Assembly (NCBI RefSeq): GCF_003710255.1
Contig: NZ_RHIB01000001.1
Coordinates: 186,001-250,000 of the forward strand
Source: Alteribacter keqinensis
GTDB taxonomy: Bacteria; Bacillota; Bacilli; Bacillales; Salisediminibacteriaceae
Direction of reading: 5' to 3'
Length of the DNA: 64,000 nucleotides
A model generated the notes under the pieces. It was not told the DNA's origin, did no database searches, and was given only the letters and a program-made list of their open reading frames with translations. The position numbers were made by a program, and so were the translations under genes. Below are positions 42,183 through 49,538 of the stretch, piece after piece; position 1 is the first letter of the stretch; the number at the start of each line of letters is the position of its first letter.

Positions 42183-42569
42183 TTGATTATTAATCCAGAT
42201 GGCGCCAAACCTATTTATGTTCAAATATCAGAGTGGATTGAAACAGAAATTTTGAATGGGAACTTTACAGAAGATGAAAAAGTGTATTCGCAATATCAGC
42301 TGGCAGAAATGATGAACATTAATCCGGCCACAGCAGCCAAGGGATTAACAAAGCTTGTTGAAGAAGACATTCTTTATAAAAAGCGAGGGCTCGGTATGTT
42401 TGTAGCAGCGGAGGCGAAAGGAATTATTTTGAACAAAAGGAAGACGAACACGTTAACGAAACTGGTCGAAGATGTTGTTGCAGAGGCCAATCATTTAAAC
42501 GTAAGCGAATCGGAACTTATAACCATGATTAAAACAAGTATGTCGGAAACGAAAGGGGAAAAGTCATGA
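42183..42569 (+). CDS. GntR/YtrA-family transcriptional regulator
   Basis: This encodes 128 residues from TTG 42183. The N-terminal winged helix has 'IYVQISEWIETEILNGNF', 'SQYQLAEMMNINPATAAKGLTKL' and 'KRGLGMFVA'. The short C-terminus is the YtrA-type dimerisation helix pair with no ligand domain. It is the first gene of a four-gene unit and is coupled to the ABC ATPase by an ATGA overlap. By analogy with YtrA it probably represses its own operon and may respond to cell-wall-active antibiotics. Confidence 0.9.
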   Translation: MIINPDGAKPIYVQISEWIETEILNGNFTEDEKVYSQYQLAEMMNINPATAAKGLTKLVEEDILYKKRGLGMFVAAEAKGIILNKRKTNTLTKLVEDVVAEANHLNVSESELITMIKTSMSETKGEKS

Positions 42570-43459
42570 ACGCAGTTACATGCAGTCACCTGACAAAAAC
42601 ATATAGAGAGAAAAAGGCAGTTAATGACCTGTCAGTCTCCATCGAAGAGAATAAAATCACAGGGATCATTGGAAGGAACGGCGCCGGGAAAACAACATTC
42701 CTTCAAATTGTGGCAGGGTTTCAAAAGCCTACTTCCGGGGAGGTCATGGTTTTTGGGGAAAATCCATTTAATAGTCTGAATGCTTCTGCCAACACGATTT
42801 TTATTAATGACACTATGAATCTTCCAAACTCCCTGACGGTTTACGAGATTTTGGAGTCAGCAGCTTCGTTTTATCCGAACTGGGATAAAGAACTGGCTGA
42901 ACGGTTGTTTGAGTACTTCTCCTTTCAGCGGTCACAGCGTCACGACCGGCTTTCAAAAGGAATGCGGAGCACCTTTAATATGATTCTCGGTCTGTCTTCA
43001 AGGTGCCAACTGACGATCTTTGATGAGCCGACAACCGGGATGGACGCGGCTGTCCGCAGTGACTTTTACAGAGCGCTCTTGAAAGACTATCTTGCTCACC
43101 CTCGGACACTTCTGCTTTCAAGCCATCATCTAAATGAAATTGAAGAGTTAATTGAAGACGTCTTTTTAATCAAAGACGGGACCGGTCACCTGCACCTGTC
43201 TGTTTCTGATTTGAAAGAGTACGGTGTTGGAATACAGGGGCCGGATGAGCAGGTCGAAGAATGGATAGAAGGAATCGATGTTTTTCATAAACGGGACATT
43301 CCGGTAAATAAAAGCTATGCCGTCATAAAGCGGGAAGATTTAAGGTCCGGATATGAAAAAGCGGGGCTTACAGTTTCTCCTGTATCGGCTACTGATATGA
43401 GCATGTATCTGACTGAAAAAAGAACAGGGGGAATTGATGATGTCTTTAACCGCAGTTAG
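42566..43459 (+). CDS. ABC transporter ATP-binding protein (YtrB-like)
   Basis: This encodes 297 residues. Walker A is 'GRNGAGKTT' (36-44), the signature is 'LSKGMRSTFNMILGL' (a variant of LSGGQ common in this subfamily), Walker B is 'QLTIFDEPTTGMD', and the switch His is in 'LLLSSHHLNEIEEL'. The C-terminal ~90 residues extend beyond the core as in drug-efflux type ATPases. It is translationally coupled to both neighbours and works with the membrane protein encoded next. Confidence 0.92.
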   Translation: MNAVTCSHLTKTYREKKAVNDLSVSIEENKITGIIGRNGAGKTTFLQIVAGFQKPTSGEVMVFGENPFNSLNASANTIFINDTMNLPNSLTVYEILESAASFYPNWDKELAERLFEYFSFQRSQRHDRLSKGMRSTFNMILGLSSRCQLTIFDEPTTGMDAAVRSDFYRALLKDYLAHPRTLLLSSHHLNEIEELIEDVFLIKDGTGHLHLSVSDLKEYGVGIQGPDEQVEEWIEGIDVFHKRDIPVNKSYAVIKREDLRSGYEKAGLTVSPVSATDMSMYLTEKRTGGIDDVFNRS

Positions 43460-44189
43460 CTTCTGGAGTGTTGTAAAAAAACAGTACTGGTTTAAAGTGA
43501 AAGCCTACAAGAATGCTTTTTCAACTCTGGTCATTCTCCAGCTTCTTGCCATTCTTTTTTCTATGAACGGTACATCACAGATGGGGTCGGGAAGTGAAAT
43601 GGTTTATGTTTCCGTTACACACTATACCTCGTCGGTGGTGATCATTTTTTCGATGATCTGGTGCTTTATTACTGCGATTTTAATTACAACCAAGGCTTAC
43701 AAAAACGATGACTTTGCCTTTGTGACGAACCGTTTGAGCGGAAATGCGGCCAACGTTCTTTTCTTATTGACAGCAAGCGTTATTGCAGGAATTACGGCGA
43801 GCCTCAGCGGCTATGCAATAAGAATTTCCGCCTTTTTTATCCACGGTGTGGAATATATGGGGGCGGAATCGATGCTGCAAAATCCATTGGAAGTACTGAT
43901 GGGGACAGCTGCGGCTGTCTTGTATATCTTCCTGTTGGGGTCACTCGGCTACCTTCTCGGTAATCTGAGCCAGATAAACAGAGTATTTACATTTTTGGTG
44001 CCGGTCATCTTTTTCGGCTTTGCTTTTACGGGAGGGGGAAGTGAAGGAGGGGTTCTTGCTCAAATCGTTACCTTTTTTTCCGGTGAATCGTCTTTTCTCC
44101 TGTTCATGTTAAAAGCCATCATTGTCTCGACTGCTCTATACTCCCTGACATCGTGGCTTACGAATAAAATGGAGGTGCGTTTATCATGA
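43437..44189 (+). CDS. ABC transporter membrane subunit
   Basis: This encodes about 250 residues; ATG 43437 or 43440 follows GGGGGAATTG, and the start overlaps the ATPase gene by about 20 bases. Six hydrophobic segments are predicted ('FSTLVILQLLAILFSM', 'SSVVIIFSMIWCFITAILI', 'VLFLLTASVIAGITASLSG', 'AAAVLYIFLLGSLGYLLG', 'TFLVPVIFFGFAFTGG', 'LKAIIVSTALYSLTSWL'). It is the permease for the preceding ATPase. It is not similar enough to a named family for me to assign a substrate. Confidence 0.8.
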   Translation: MMSLTAVSFWSVVKKQYWFKVKAYKNAFSTLVILQLLAILFSMNGTSQMGSGSEMVYVSVTHYTSSVVIIFSMIWCFITAILITTKAYKNDDFAFVTNRLSGNAANVLFLLTASVIAGITASLSGYAIRISAFFIHGVEYMGAESMLQNPLEVLMGTAAAVLYIFLLGSLGYLLGNLSQINRVFTFLVPVIFFGFAFTGGGSEGGVLAQIVTFFSGESSFLLFMLKAIIVSTALYSLTSWLTNKMEVRLS

Positions 44190-44911
44190 TGCTGGCTATG
44201 GTTTTACAACTGGTTGTATTCATTCTTTTGTTCGGCGGTATTTATTTTGTTATAAAAAAACAAAGAAGGATGGGAGTTGCCATGGTTAAAGGCAGAAGCC
44301 GGAACTGGTTTTTTACCCTTTACATTTGTGCACTTCTTATCTGTGCAGCTGCATTTTACCTGATCCCGGGTGAGCAGTTTAATCAGACGGTGGCTCTGGA
44401 ATATGAGGCGGCTTTTGAAGCAGAGGAAGAACTTCGAACCTTATTGAATGAAGGGCGTTATGAGGAAGCTGTGGGAAACCTTGTGAACAGCTTTACCTTT
44501 GATTATTTCGATGATGTAGTGGTTGTTAATGCCATGTACAGAGACTACTTTGACGGATCGGTTATTGTAGATGCGACAGATGAACTGGACGGGGAAATGG
44601 AAGCGTACCTATATATGGGGAGGTCCTATGTGGATGGCTTTGACTTCACAGGCCAGATTAACGCTCCGCACCTGGTTGTTCACGAGGATGAGTTGCAGAT
44701 TCATCTGGAAGAGACAAATATCAGCTTTGCCAACCTGGGTAAAGAGTTCACTATCTCTCAATTTATGGAGGATAATGACAGTGACGACCCCTTTGGTCAT
44801 CGTTCTTCATCCAGCTATCACGGAAGCACTTATATCTATTTGAGAGTTCCGGCTGGAGTGAGTGTGGAATCTGCAGATGACGGATTGTATGTGGAGGAAG
44901 TGAAGAGGTAG
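44186..44911 (+). CDS. Membrane-anchored protein of the GntR/ABC operon
   Basis: This encodes 241 residues, overlapping the permease gene by 4 bases (ATGATG). Two N-terminal membrane helices are present ('LQLVVFILLFGGIYFVI' and 'FFTLYICALLICAAAFYLI'). The remaining ~180 residues are acidic and beta-rich, with 'VDATDELDGEMEAYLYMGRS' and 'APHLVVHEDELQIHLEETN', and probably lie outside the cell. No family was recognised. Being last in the operon, it may be an accessory or sensor protein for the transporter. Confidence 0.75.
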   Translation: MMLAMVLQLVVFILLFGGIYFVIKKQRRMGVAMVKGRSRNWFFTLYICALLICAAAFYLIPGEQFNQTVALEYEAAFEAEEELRTLLNEGRYEEAVGNLVNSFTFDYFDDVVVVNAMYRDYFDGSVIVDATDELDGEMEAYLYMGRSYVDGFDFTGQINAPHLVVHEDELQIHLEETNISFANLGKEFTISQFMEDNDSDDPFGHRSSSSYHGSTYIYLRVPAGVSVESADDGLYVEEVKR

Positions 44912-44948
44912 TGGGAATGGTTCTAAACGTAGAATGACGGCGGCGAAG

Positions 44949-45023
44949 TGCAAAAACGGTCACAGTAACCGTTAAAAAGCGTGAGCTAAACGTTAAATAA
45001 GCAGATGCAAGTGTAAAAAGCAC
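44949..45023 (+). repeat. 21-base-period tandem repeat, locus 3
   Basis: Units begin GTGCAAAAACGG, GTTAAAAAGCGTGAGCTAAAC (44971), GTTAAATAAGCAGATGCAAGT (44992) and GTAAAAAGCACGG, with spacings of 23, 21 and 21 bases. The unit differs from loci 1 and 2 but has the same period and A-rich start. A further related unit may occur near 45097 (GTAACCGTAAATTAGCAGCAA). Confidence 0.5.
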
Positions 45024-45154
45024 GGCAGCACCAGGAGGAGTCATTCTCTGCCGCAGGCTGGGGCGGAGCGAGGGGGCAAAACGCAGATAAGAGTTGTAAC
45101 CGTAAATTAGCAGCAACCTACATCAATTCAGCGTTCACCCTCTCCTTTTCGAAA

Positions 45155-45184
45155 TTGACAAAAACGCTTTCATTCACATATGAT
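45155..45184 (+). promoter_or_regulatory. SigA promoter of the ABC-F gene
   Basis: TTGACA (45155-45160) and TATGAT (45179-45184) are separated by 18 bases. This places transcription start near 45191, just before the three-codon uORF, and so defines a ~215-base leader. The spacer holds half of a cre-like sequence (CGCTTTCA), which I regard as insufficient. Confidence 0.65.
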
Positions 45185-45219
45185 GGTATTAATTAATGGA
45201 AAGGAAGGTACCTTATACG

Positions 45220-45231
45220 ATGAAGCAGTAA
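45220..45231 (+). CDS. Three-codon leader peptide (uORF) Met-Lys-Gln
   Basis: ATG AAG CAG TAA lies behind AAGGAAGG (45201-45208). The stop overlaps the first arm of the leader hairpin (AATCCTAT at 45230-45237), so a ribosome paused here would block that arm. Such minimal uORFs are known upstream of antibiotic-responsive ABC-F genes in Listeria and Bacillus. Its role here is inferred from position. Confidence 0.55.
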   Translation: MKQ

Positions 45232-45405
45232 TCCTATTTTCAAAGACAAGAATTTCATTTAACAAGAAATCATTTTGTCTGGATAGGATTAGTGTGTACA
45301 TTTTTAAGGGAGCCTTCATATCGAACAAGACCGCCCTTTTCAGGGGGGAGGTCTGCCCAAAATGAATGCACACAATCCTCTCAGGCTTATCAGGGAGGAT
45401 TTTTT
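45230..45405 (+). promoter_or_regulatory. Attenuator: alternative hairpins before the ABC-F gene
   Basis: Arm 1 AATCCTAT (45230-45237) with AGACAA (45244-45249) pairs with TTGTCT (45275-45280) and arm 2 ATAGGATT (45283-45290). Arm 3 AATCCTC (45374-45380) pairs with arm 4 GAGGATT (45395-45401), followed by a T-run (45400-45405): a terminator that also buries the ribosome binding site. Arm 2 can instead pair with arm 3 (AGGATT/AATCCT), preventing termination. A stalled uORF ribosome would favour that antiterminator. Confidence 0.7.
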
Positions 45406-47016
45406 ATGCTTTTACTAAAGACTGCACCACTTGAGAAAAGTTATGGCGACAGAGTCATTATTAAAACGGAGAAATTGAGTATTTATAATGGGGAGAAAAT
45501 CGGAATCGTCGGGCGGAACGGGGAAGGGAAATCGACGTTTCTTATAATACTGGCCGGTGAGCTCCCACCCGACAAAGGCGAAGTTCTTGCCCTTGCTGAC
45601 AGGGCCTATTTGCCACAGCTCGAAGCAGGACAGATGCCGGTTACTAAAAAAGAGCGCAGCAAATGGGCTGTTCCCGATGGAAAGGGTATGAGCGGCGGTG
45701 AGGAAACAAGAAAGAAAATTGCTGCTGTCCTTTCCTCTGACGCTGAGCTGATTTTGGCTGATGAACCGACAAGTCACCTCGATATTGAGGGGGTTGAACA
45801 GTTCGAGAAAGGGATTTTAAAAAGAGAAGGAGCGGCAGTGCTCGTCTCTCATGACCGGGAACTGCTGGACCGTGTCTGCACATCCATATGGGAAGTGGAG
45901 AATGGCGAGCTTCTCATATATGATGGGAATTATTCCAGTTACACAGAGCAAAAGCAGTTAAAAGAAGAGCGGGACTGGTTTGAGTATGAGCAGTATACAA
46001 AAGAAAAGGCCAGGCTCACAGAAGCAAAGCTTGAAATATCACAGCGATCAACTGCACTGAGAAAAGCCCCGAGGAGAATGGGGAACTCGGAAGCCCGGCT
46101 TCATAAACGAAGTGTAGGAAAAAAGAAAGCAAAACTGGATAAAGGGACAAAAGCGATACAGTCAAGAATTGACCAGCTGGAGAAGAAAGACAAACCGAGG
46201 ACAGAATCCGAAGTGACGTTTGATATGGAGAGGTTCACACCACTACACAGCAGAACAGCTGTAGCTTTCGAAGATGTTACTGTTAAAGCGGCCGGCCGTC
46301 TTCTGATTGAAAAGCTTCGGGCAGCTGTTAAACCGGGAGAGAAAGTTGCAATCACCGGTTGTAACGGAGCAGGCAAATCCACCCTCCTGAACATGATTAA
46401 AAACAGGGAGAGTGGTGTACGTGTTGCAAAGCCGGCTAAGATCGGTTTTTTCTATCAGCAGCTGGAGAATCTCGATGAAGAAAATTCGATTCTTGGGAAT
46501 GTAATGGACACGACCAGGTATACTGAAGAGTTTGTCAGAACGATTTTGGCCAGGCTTTTATTTAAACGGGAAGAGGTTCACAAGGAAGTCTCAAAACTCA
46601 GCGGCGGAGAGCGTGTGAAAACAGCACTTGCAAAAGTATTTCTCAGTGATGTGAACGTACTTCTTCTCGATGAACCTACAAACTTTATCGACCTCCCCAC
46701 AAAAGAAGCGCTCCAGGAAGTCCTTAGTGAATATCCCGGTACTATACTCTTTGTTACTCACGATCGCTACCTTATCCGCCATTTAGCTGACCGGGTCATC
46801 GAAATCGCAGGCAAACGGGGCATTGTCCAGGAGCCGGAAACCCTCGGAAACCCCCTTCATACCGGAGCCGAAGAGGAAGAGGCGATGGCGGAGCTTGCTA
46901 TTGAATTGAAGCTTGCAGAATTGCTAGGAAAACTCGGTGAATCTGGGGATGAAGATGAGAAAAAACGTTTAGATGAAGAATATGCACGTATGCTTCAAAA
47001 GAAACAACAGTTATAA
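45406..47016 (+). CDS. ABC-F ribosome-protection type ATPase (Vga/VmlR-like)
   Basis: This encodes 536 residues from ATG 45406, behind GGGAGGAT. Two ABC domains without membrane segments are present. Domain 1 has Walker A 'GRNGEGKSTF', signature 'MSGGEETRKKIA' and Walker B 'LILADEPTSHLD'. Domain 2 has 'GCNGAGKSTLL', 'LSGGERVKTALAKVF' and 'LLLDEPTNFIDL'. Between them is a long charged helical linker (about 195-270), the antibiotic-resistance-domain arm. Such proteins dislodge lincosamide, streptogramin A, pleuromutilin or related drugs from the ribosome. The attenuator upstream fits drug-induced expression. Confidence 0.9.
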   Translation: MLLLKTAPLEKSYGDRVIIKTEKLSIYNGEKIGIVGRNGEGKSTFLIILAGELPPDKGEVLALADRAYLPQLEAGQMPVTKKERSKWAVPDGKGMSGGEETRKKIAAVLSSDAELILADEPTSHLDIEGVEQFEKGILKREGAAVLVSHDRELLDRVCTSIWEVENGELLIYDGNYSSYTEQKQLKEERDWFEYEQYTKEKARLTEAKLEISQRSTALRKAPRRMGNSEARLHKRSVGKKKAKLDKGTKAIQSRIDQLEKKDKPRTESEVTFDMERFTPLHSRTAVAFEDVTVKAAGRLLIEKLRAAVKPGEKVAITGCNGAGKSTLLNMIKNRESGVRVAKPAKIGFFYQQLENLDEENSILGNVMDTTRYTEEFVRTILARLLFKREEVHKEVSKLSGGERVKTALAKVFLSDVNVLLLDEPTNFIDLPTKEALQEVLSEYPGTILFVTHDRYLIRHLADRVIEIAGKRGIVQEPETLGNPLHTGAEEEEAMAELAIELKLAELLGKLGESGDEDEKKRLDEEYARMLQKKQQL

Positions 47017-47027
47017 AAGGCTGATAT

Positions 47028-47058
47028 GACAGTGGTTTTAGAACCGCTGTCTTTTTTT
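47028..47058 (+). terminator. Terminator of the ABC-F gene
   Basis: The stem GACAGTGGTT / AACCGCTGTC with a 4-base loop is followed by eight T. It lies 12 bases after the stop. The rest of the 47059-47291 interval shows only short CT-rich imperfect repeats (CTCGTG...) and the proC promoter region. Confidence 0.85.
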
Positions 47059-47291
47059 TGCCCACTTCCAATCAGCGTCTCGTGTCCTCTCACGCTCTCT
47101 CGTGCCGTATATCGTGATTAGAGGACCCTGTCGGAATAATGGAGGCGCTTTCATTCACTATTTGCCGTTTATCCTCACTACCTCACATTAACCCCTTGAA
47201 GTCAAAAATGAGAGTGTTACGATAAATAGCGGATTGAACAACAGGACGGAACAACAAATGCTTACAGATAAAAAAGGAGCTGGATATAGAT

Positions 47292-48134
47292 ATGGATACT
47301 AACTTACGCGTTGCATTTATCGGTGCAGGAAACATGGCAGAGGCGATGATTTCCGGCATTGTAAAAACCGGAACTCTTGAGCCGCATCAGGTGATTGTTA
47401 CAAACAGAAGTAACGAAGAGAGGTTGCTCGAGCTTCACAATCGATACGGAATTCAGGGAATGGTACGTGACCGTTTGCCCATCCAATCAGCAGATGTGAT
47501 TATTCTTGCGATGAAGCCAAAGGATGCAGAACAATCACTTCTTTCAATAAAAGATCAAATCAGACCCGATCAGGTGGTCATGAGTGTTCTTGCCGGGATC
47601 TCAACAAGCTTTATGGAAGAACATTTAAACACAAATCAGCAGGTTATCCGTGTGATGCCTAACACATCAAGCATGCTGCAGGAATCAGCGACAGCGATTT
47701 CCCCAGGTGAGCATGTAACGATGAAAAATGTAAAGATGGCGAAGACATTATTGAAATCAATCGGTGAAGTTTATGTGATCGAAGAAGATCAGATGGACCT
47801 TTTCACAGGAATTGCAGGAAGCGGTCCTGCATACTACTACTACCTGATGGAACACATTGAAAAGATTGCAAGAGAAAACGGAATGGATCCGGCGCAGGCA
47901 AGAGAAATCGGCGCCCAAACCATCCTCGGAGCAGCGAAAATGATGCTTGAGCGTGAGGAATCCCCTGCACAGCTCAGAGAAAATATAACGTCCAAAAACG
48001 GTACAACAGCTTCCGGCTTGGAAGCACTTGCTGAAAACGGCGGCGGTAAAGCAATTAAAGCAGCTGTTGAAGGCGCAATGAACCGCTCAAAAGAAATCAG
48101 CAAACAACTGGAAAAAACACCAGCCCACCAATAA
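47292..48134 (+). CDS. proC: Pyrroline-5-carboxylate reductase
   Basis: This encodes 280 residues from ATG 47292 behind AAAGGAGCTGG. The N-terminal Rossmann motif is 'VAFIGAGNMAEAMISGI' (7-23). The family signature near the C-terminus is 'LRENITSKNGTTASGLEAL' in outline, with 'GSGPAYYYYLMEHIEK' in the middle. It makes proline from pyrroline-5-carboxylate using NAD(P)H, the last step of synthesis. It heads a proC-proB-proA cluster with proB 24 bases downstream. Proline is also a compatible solute, relevant for a halophile. Confidence 0.97.
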   Translation: MDTNLRVAFIGAGNMAEAMISGIVKTGTLEPHQVIVTNRSNEERLLELHNRYGIQGMVRDRLPIQSADVIILAMKPKDAEQSLLSIKDQIRPDQVVMSVLAGISTSFMEEHLNTNQQVIRVMPNTSSMLQESATAISPGEHVTMKNVKMAKTLLKSIGEVYVIEEDQMDLFTGIAGSGPAYYYYLMEHIEKIARENGMDPAQAREIGAQTILGAAKMMLEREESPAQLRENITSKNGTTASGLEALAENGGGKAIKAAVEGAMNRSKEISKQLEKTPAHQ

Positions 48135-48158
48135 GAAGTCTTATAGAACGTAGGAGTG

Positions 48159-49286
48159 ATGAAATTAATGACTTTAACAAAACGTGTTGTAATTAAAATT
48201 GGAAGCAGCTCACTAACGAGCCAATCAGGAGATATCAGCAGAAGAAAACTTGAAAAGATTACAGACCAGGTTGCGGAACTTAAAGATCAAGGCCACGAAG
48301 TTCTTCTCGTATCATCAGGAGCGGTAGCAGCAGGCTACAGAACGCTCGGCTTCGTAAACCGTCCGACATCACTGCCTGAAAAACAGGCAGCCGCTTCTGT
48401 CGGTCAGGGCCGTTTAATTGAAACCTATTCCGAACTCTTTTCGTCACACGGATATGCTGCGTCTCAAATATTAATTACACGCGGCGACTTTTCCGACGAA
48501 AAACGATACAACAATGTCAGGAACACCGTGAATGTTCTTCTTGAACGAGGCATTGTTCCGATTGTTAACGAAAATGACACCATCACGACAGACCGTCTCC
48601 GCTTTGGCGATAACGATACACTGTCTGCGAAAGTAGCCGGTCTTGTGGATTCAGATCAACTGATCATTTTATCCGATATTGACGGGTTGTACGATGATGA
48701 TCCACGTAAAAATCCAAATGCAGAACTGCTGCCAAAAGTAACTGAGATTACTGATGCAATCGAAGACATGGCCGGTGAACCAGGCTCTGCTGTGGGAACA
48801 GGCGGTATGCGCTCAAAAATCGATGCCTTTAAGATCTCAATGGCATCCGGCATTCCATCTTTCCTCGGACGTTCCGGTGTGAAAAATATTCTTATTGATG
48901 CTGTTGACGAAACAGCAAGAGGAACCTATTTCTCCTGTGAGGAAACCGTACACAATCTTGATCATAAGCGTCAGTGGATTGCGTTCAACTCTGGTCCTGA
49001 AGGGGAAATTACGATCATTAATGAAGCACGAGAAGCGATTGTTGATAACAAAGCCCACCTTCTTCCGAGTCAGGTTTACCAGGTTGACGGGCACTTCAGC
49101 AAGGGCTCTGTCGTAAAAATCCGTGACATCAACGGTACACAGCTCGGGCTTGGAATGATGAACTACTCCTCAGAAGATCTTGCAGCATTTCAATTAAAAA
49201 AGACACAGGATAAATCCCTTGATGCCGTAATGAACAGCGAAGCATTTGTTTGTGAACTGGAAGTGGCAATTCCTGTTGGAGTTTAA
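48159..49286 (+). CDS. proB: Glutamate 5-kinase
   Basis: This encodes 375 residues; the start is ATG 48159 (4 bases from GGAG) or ATG 48168. The amino-acid kinase domain comes first ('VVIKIGSSSLTS', 'VLLVSSGAVAAGYRTL', 'ENDTITTDRLRFGDNDTLSAKVAGL' in outline, 'GTGGMRSKIDAF'), followed by a C-terminal PUA domain (about 280-360, 'LLPSQVYQVDGHFSKGSVV'). It phosphorylates glutamate at the start of proline synthesis and is usually feedback-inhibited by proline. Confidence 0.96.
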   Translation: MKLMTLTKRVVIKIGSSSLTSQSGDISRRKLEKITDQVAELKDQGHEVLLVSSGAVAAGYRTLGFVNRPTSLPEKQAAASVGQGRLIETYSELFSSHGYAASQILITRGDFSDEKRYNNVRNTVNVLLERGIVPIVNENDTITTDRLRFGDNDTLSAKVAGLVDSDQLIILSDIDGLYDDDPRKNPNAELLPKVTEITDAIEDMAGEPGSAVGTGGMRSKIDAFKISMASGIPSFLGRSGVKNILIDAVDETARGTYFSCEETVHNLDHKRQWIAFNSGPEGEITIINEAREAIVDNKAHLLPSQVYQVDGHFSKGSVVKIRDINGTQLGLGMMNYSSEDLAAFQLKKTQDKSLDAVMNSEAFVCELEVAIPVGV

Positions 49287-49360
49287 ATCAGCGTGGCGTA
49301 ATTTATAAATTAGAAACACCTCAATGATCAATACTGTTTTCAAGAGATTGTTGCAAAAAC

Positions 49361-49471
49361 GATGCAGCCGGAATGCTCGAGACTCTGCGTGAGCAATTGC
49401 CGGGGGAAGAGCCCGTAATGGGGAGCAGACACACAGGCGGGCGTAGAAAGGAAGGGCATTTCGGTAGCATC
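49361..49471 (+). repeat. Intergenic hairpin repeat, copy R3
   Basis: Arms GATGCAGCCGGAATGCTC (from 49361) and GGGCATTTCGGTAGCATC (to 49471) pair with few mismatches. The core carries CGAGACTCTGCG and GGGCGTAGAAAGG, a more degraded form of the R1/R2 core. It sits between proB and proA, inside what is otherwise a continuous operon. Confidence 0.65.
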
Positions 49472-49538
49472 AATATTAATTTATTACCTGAAGGAACAAT
49501 TTCTTAGAAAGCAGCCAATAAATACAAGGAGTGGTTTG

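Noticed and set aside
44821-47160. Additional cre sites before the ABC-F (CGCTTTCA at about 45165) and proC (about 47147) genes
   Set aside because: Only one half matches the cre consensus in each case.
47075-47200. Fourth locus of the 21-base-period repeat family
   Set aside because: CTCGTG and CACTA-type units recur at about 20-21 bases but with too few copies and too little similarity to claim.
47100-47291. T-box riboswitch upstream of the proline genes
   Set aside because: No T-box sequence (TGGNACCGCG) or terminator/antiterminator pair was found before proC or proB.
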